33,830 nucleotides of DNA. Origin: an uncultured Merdimonas sp. (GTDB lineage: Bacteria > Bacillota > Clostridia > Lachnospirales > Lachnospiraceae). Of this stretch, positions 30,913 through 33,830 are shown piece after piece (positions within the stretch are counted from its first letter, which is position 1; every line of letters starts with the position of its first letter). The notes beneath the pieces are model-generated. The model did no database searches. It worked only from the letters and a program-made list of their open reading frames with translations, and was not told the DNA's origin. The stretch is taken from positions 69,455-103,284 of the forward strand of contig CALWGE010000003.1 of assembly GCA_944378225.1 (NCBI GenBank), in the 5' to 3' direction. The position numbers and the translations under genes are program-made.

Positions 30913-33830
30913 TTGAAAAAAGGAAAGAGGAAAATAAGAATAAAAGTCCTGGCAGTCCTGCTTGCGGCTGCGCTTGGCATGGCTTCTTATACAGATGCCA
31001 AATCGGTGTCTGCGGCTGGGACTTCAGTCTGTACAGAGGAATTACAGACTGATTTTCAGTCTGAGACGCAGGTACAAGTGAAGGAAAACTATGAGCAGAA
31101 AACAGAAACGGATGAAACAGACGAATCAGACGAACCTAATGGTACAGAAGAACAAATTCCGGAGACTTCGGTTTTGTCCGAAGAGATTTCAGTGACAGGA
31201 CAGGGAGAAAAAGTATCTGTCATAGTTCCTCAGGATACCTATTCGCCCGGGGATACCATAGAGGTTGTTCTTACACCGGATGAGGACTGTGTTCTTGTAC
31301 AGGACAGCATTTGTGTCAGGAATGAAGAAGGAACGGAGGCTGTTTATGAGTTGAACGGGCCGGATGAGCAGGGTTCTTTCACACTGACATTCCAGGCGGC
31401 AGAGACGGATATGCTCATAACGGCAGAAGCAGTTCCCCGGGAGCAGTATGCGGTGACAGTAACGACAGAAAGTCTGGAAGAAGGGGCTTCTGTGTTTGAG
31501 ACCTCTGTGGAGCCTATGGAGTTTTACGAGGGTACGGAAGTCACGGTTCATGTGGAATACTCCGGAGATCAGATCTGGACAGCCACGGTGACTTCTGGAG
31601 AAGAAAACACAGACCTTGATTTTCAGGTGTCTTCTTCTGCGGTTACGTTTACCATGCCTGCGGCAGACGTAGAAGTAGTGTTATCCGAAAGGGAAGGACA
31701 GAACCTGGGGGATTTGTCAGCGGCAGACGACAGTATCGCCGGGGACTGGCAGGGAAACACTTCTTCTACAAAAAAAGAGCATGAACCGGATGTGGAGCTT
31801 TCCAAGTCTGCCCGCTGGACAGACATTGAGGACGGGTATGCGGAGTTGACGATTACGGAAAAGGATACTTCTGATTACTCCAACATCCCGGTGGATTACA
31901 TTATCATCCTGGATCGGACCCGGACCATGTCTTTGAGCGGCATGACCTGGGAGCAGGGAGGCTATCCCGATATTGTAAATGAAAATTCTCCCTGTATTAA
32001 TCCGGACCACTATTATCATAAGGGAGGAATTTCCCTCAGCCTGGTGGATTACTATACCGGATTTGACCATTCCAGCGGGTACTGGTTCAATGATCTGTCA
32101 GGAGGAGCCTCAAGCTGGACGAAGCGCCACTATAACGGGGCGGGGCAGAACATCGGCGTCAGCTATGGGAACGGCTGTCAGGATCGCCTTACTATGGCGA
32201 GACAGGCCATTTACGAACTGATGGATCAGATTGAGAAAGACAATGCATCTGTTCCGGATGGGAAAATCAAATCCCGTGTGGCCTTCTGGTCCTTTGCGGA
32301 TGGTACTTATTACGGAGCGGCAGATTCTTACCGGCTCCGGGGACTTTTCAACTATACCCCCTGGACAGAAGATTATGGGGCGGTAAAGACAGCAGTCAGT
32401 CAGGTAAAAACCTTTTCCGGGACCTATTATACGGAATCCCTGAAAGAAGCCTATCGTATGATTACAGAACGGAACCGGACAGACAGCGCGCATGCGGATG
32501 TCTATACAAAAGTGATCTTTATATCAGACGGAGTCTGCGGAGATCCGGACTGGAATACGGTGCGCAGCTATGCCAATCAGATAAAATCTCTGCCTAACAC
32601 GGATCTCTTTACCCTGGCCATCGGCATGCCCTCCGGCTCGGAGGGAGCAGCGTTTCTGGCAGAACTGGCCACCCAGAAGCCGGACGGAACCTATACGGCG
32701 AATTTCTGGCAGAACCTTTCCTTTTCCGGAGGAACAGGCTCCGCGCTTGCAGAGACTCTGTTCAGCATCAACGGGAAAGCCGGGGAGATCAGCGCCGGGG
32801 ACAAGGTGCTGACAGATCAGATTGAGACGAAATACTGGGAGCCCGTGGAGATCGTGAGCGCAGACGGCGGCTCCGGGGCGGCTGTCCTGGACAAAGCGAC
32901 AGGAAAGCTCACCTGGCGGGTGCCGGAGGGAGCGGGGCAGACCTACCGCTGTACTGTCCGGCTGAAGCTGAAAGACGAGTACCGGTATCTTTTGTCGGAT
33001 ACTTCTTATCCCACCAACCGGGACGGGGAAGGAGCGGCGTCGGACCTTACAAAGGCCGGAGCCGTGATGAGATATACGATTCAGGGAGGTATTTACAATC
33101 AGGAAAGGCGTAAGACAGGAGTTGTGACGCCGAAACTGAAGTACGGAACGGCAGCCTTTTCCGGAGAAAAACACTGGACGGTCAGCGGATCCCGGGCAGA
33201 CAGCATTATGGTGAAGCTGATGCGGACGCTGCCCTCCCAGAGTACGGCAGTGCAGGTCAACAATGCCGTTACCAATGCAGGACGGGGCTGGGCTTACTCT
33301 TTTTCGGCGCGTCTGATGCCGGATGGAAGTACAAAGCCCCTGATCAAATACGATGAAAACGGGCGGACGGTGCAGTATGAGGTGACAGAAACAGTACCGG
33401 AGTATTATACGAAGCTGGATAACGTGGTGTCGTCGGGAAAGCCGGATGAGAACGGAGGCAGCGTGACGGACGTTCAGCTGTATAACGAGCCGTTCAAGGT
33501 AAAGGCACAGCTGAAAAAGGTGGATGAGGAAACCGGAAATCCCTTAAGCGGAGCAGTGTTTGGGGTCTGTGCCTGGAGTGAGCGGGCTGAGAAATACGTA
33601 CCCTACCGGGGAACCACAGACACGTCGTCAAAGCCTTATGAGACGGGAACCATGGCCGGAGCGGCAGAAGGGATGACTTTGACCGAGACAGAAAAAGGCG
33701 TTTATCTTACCCCATCCTGGCTCTGGTATTCCCAGGATAACCAGGGAAAATTCCGTATCATAGAGACTTCTGCGCCGGAAGGATACTTTGGAGACTGGAA
33801 GGAAGAGCTTTACGTAACGGAGAACTCTAC
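30913..33830 (+). CDS. Secreted VWA/CnaB-domain adhesin or pilin tip protein, 5' part
   Basis: The frame is open for 972 codons to the window edge, so the C-terminus and any LPXTG signal are not seen. It starts at TTG with GGAAAGGG upstream; the only early in-frame ATG is inside the signal peptide. Residues 1-35 are a Sec signal (basic KKGKRKIRIK, then a Leu/Ala core). An acidic Thr/Glu-rich stretch (about 40-95) and two beta-rich repeats (about 95-270) follow. A VWA domain starts near 325 with MIDAS-like DRTRT (D334), followed by a long insert and FISDGVCGD. Around residue 860 a CnaB/SpaA domain begins (LKKVDEETGNPLSGAVFGV) and ends ETSAPEGY, so isopeptide bonds are likely. The layout is that of ancillary pilins such as RrgA. 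DNA from about 32550 on is more GC-rich than the 5' part. Confidence 0.85.
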   Translation, partial: MKKGKRKIRIKVLAVLLAAALGMASYTDAKSVSAAGTSVCTEELQTDFQSETQVQVKENYEQKTETDETDESDEPNGTEEQIPETSVLSEEISVTGQGEKVSVIVPQDTYSPGDTIEVVLTPDEDCVLVQDSICVRNEEGTEAVYELNGPDEQGSFTLTFQAAETDMLITAEAVPREQYAVTVTTESLEEGASVFETSVEPMEFYEGTEVTVHVEYSGDQIWTATVTSGEENTDLDFQVSSSAVTFTMPAADVEVVLSEREGQNLGDLSAADDSIAGDWQGNTSSTKKEHEPDVELSKSARWTDIEDGYAELTITEKDTSDYSNIPVDYIIILDRTRTMSLSGMTWEQGGYPDIVNENSPCINPDHYYHKGGISLSLVDYYTGFDHSSGYWFNDLSGGASSWTKRHYNGAGQNIGVSYGNGCQDRLTMARQAIYELMDQIEKDNASVPDGKIKSRVAFWSFADGTYYGAADSYRLRGLFNYTPWTEDYGAVKTAVSQVKTFSGTYYTESLKEAYRMITERNRTDSAHADVYTKVIFISDGVCGDPDWNTVRSYANQIKSLPNTDLFTLAIGMPSGSEGAAFLAELATQKPDGTYTANFWQNLSFSGGTGSALAETLFSINGKAGEISAGDKVLTDQIETKYWEPVEIVSADGGSGAAVLDKATGKLTWRVPEGAGQTYRCTVRLKLKDEYRYLLSDTSYPTNRDGEGAASDLTKAGAVMRYTIQGGIYNQERRKTGVVTPKLKYGTAAFSGEKHWTVSGSRADSIMVKLMRTLPSQSTAVQVNNAVTNAGRGWAYSFSARLMPDGSTKPLIKYDENGRTVQYEVTETVPEYYTKLDNVVSSGKPDENGGSVTDVQLYNEPFKVKAQLKKVDEETGNPLSGAVFGVCAWSERAEKYVPYRGTTDTSSKPYETGTMAGAAEGMTLTETEKGVYLTPSWLWYSQDNQGKFRIIETSAPEGYFGDWKEELYVTENS

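Noticed and set aside
1-33830. Phage, transposon, CRISPR or toxin-antitoxin system
   Set aside because: No integrase, transposase, direct repeat array, cas-like gene or toxin/antitoxin pair was seen; most genes are ordinary chromosomal functions.

Overview
The window (33.8 kb, one contiguous stretch) looks like a chromosomal segment of a low-to-moderate GC Gram-positive anaerobe, most likely a Lachnospiraceae-type clostridium. The reasons are strong AGGAGG-type ribosome sites, sigma-A promoters with 17-nt spacers, many U-tailed terminators, a DapL-type lysine/diaminopimelate route, a Csp-like intracellular subtilisin, an ANTAR regulator beside glnA, and a large CnaB/VWA surface protein. The genus assignment is inference. 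I see no phage, insertion sequence, CRISPR array or rRNA.

Layout. (1) 1-3969: the 3' end of a saccharopine-dehydrogenase-family gene, a membrane-anchored arylsulfate sulfotransferase, and an L-cysteine desulfidase/serine dehydratase-like iron-sulfur enzyme. (2) 3966-12384: a strong promoter, a structured leader ending in an intrinsic terminator, then a long same-strand operon. It holds a polyamine-type ABC transporter (potD, a PII-like protein, potA, potB, potC), a GNAT acetyltransferase, purine nucleoside phosphorylase, cytidine deaminase and a GT-C-like membrane protein. (3) 12379-14293: fructose-6-phosphate-aldolase-type transaldolase and adenosine deaminase, closed by a hairpin facing the convergent S1-domain gene. 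(4) 14350-16141: S1-domain RNA-binding protein (minus) and aroD (plus), fired from overlapping divergent promoters.

(5) 16210-26141: a run rich in proteolysis genes: S8 protease, HtrA-type membrane protease, ClpX-type unfoldase with an unusual N-terminus, acyltransferase, a small helical protein, Fe/Mn superoxide dismutase (minus), and a MarR regulator translationally coupled to lon. The sod-marR intergenic region carries repeated CAGAC half-sites, some over the marR -35 box. (6) 26150-30671: tRNA-Pro(GGG) on the minus strand, then glnA behind a strong promoter and leader terminator, an ANTAR-domain protein, dapF and dapL with a terminator. (7) 30686-33830: a promoter with an inverted repeat over its -10, a long leader, and the start of a very large secreted VWA/CnaB adhesin or pilin that runs off the window and begins with TTG.

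Functional picture: polyamine uptake probably tuned by a non-canonical PII protein, nucleoside salvage (PNP, Cdd, Add), nitrogen assimilation (GlnA plus ANTAR antiterminator), the last steps of meso-diaminopimelate synthesis, and a stress/proteostasis block. The best candidates for something not fully described are the potD leader RNA with mutually exclusive helices, the PII-like protein without the usual T-loop tyrosine, the ClpX variant, and the sod/marR/lon regulatory region.
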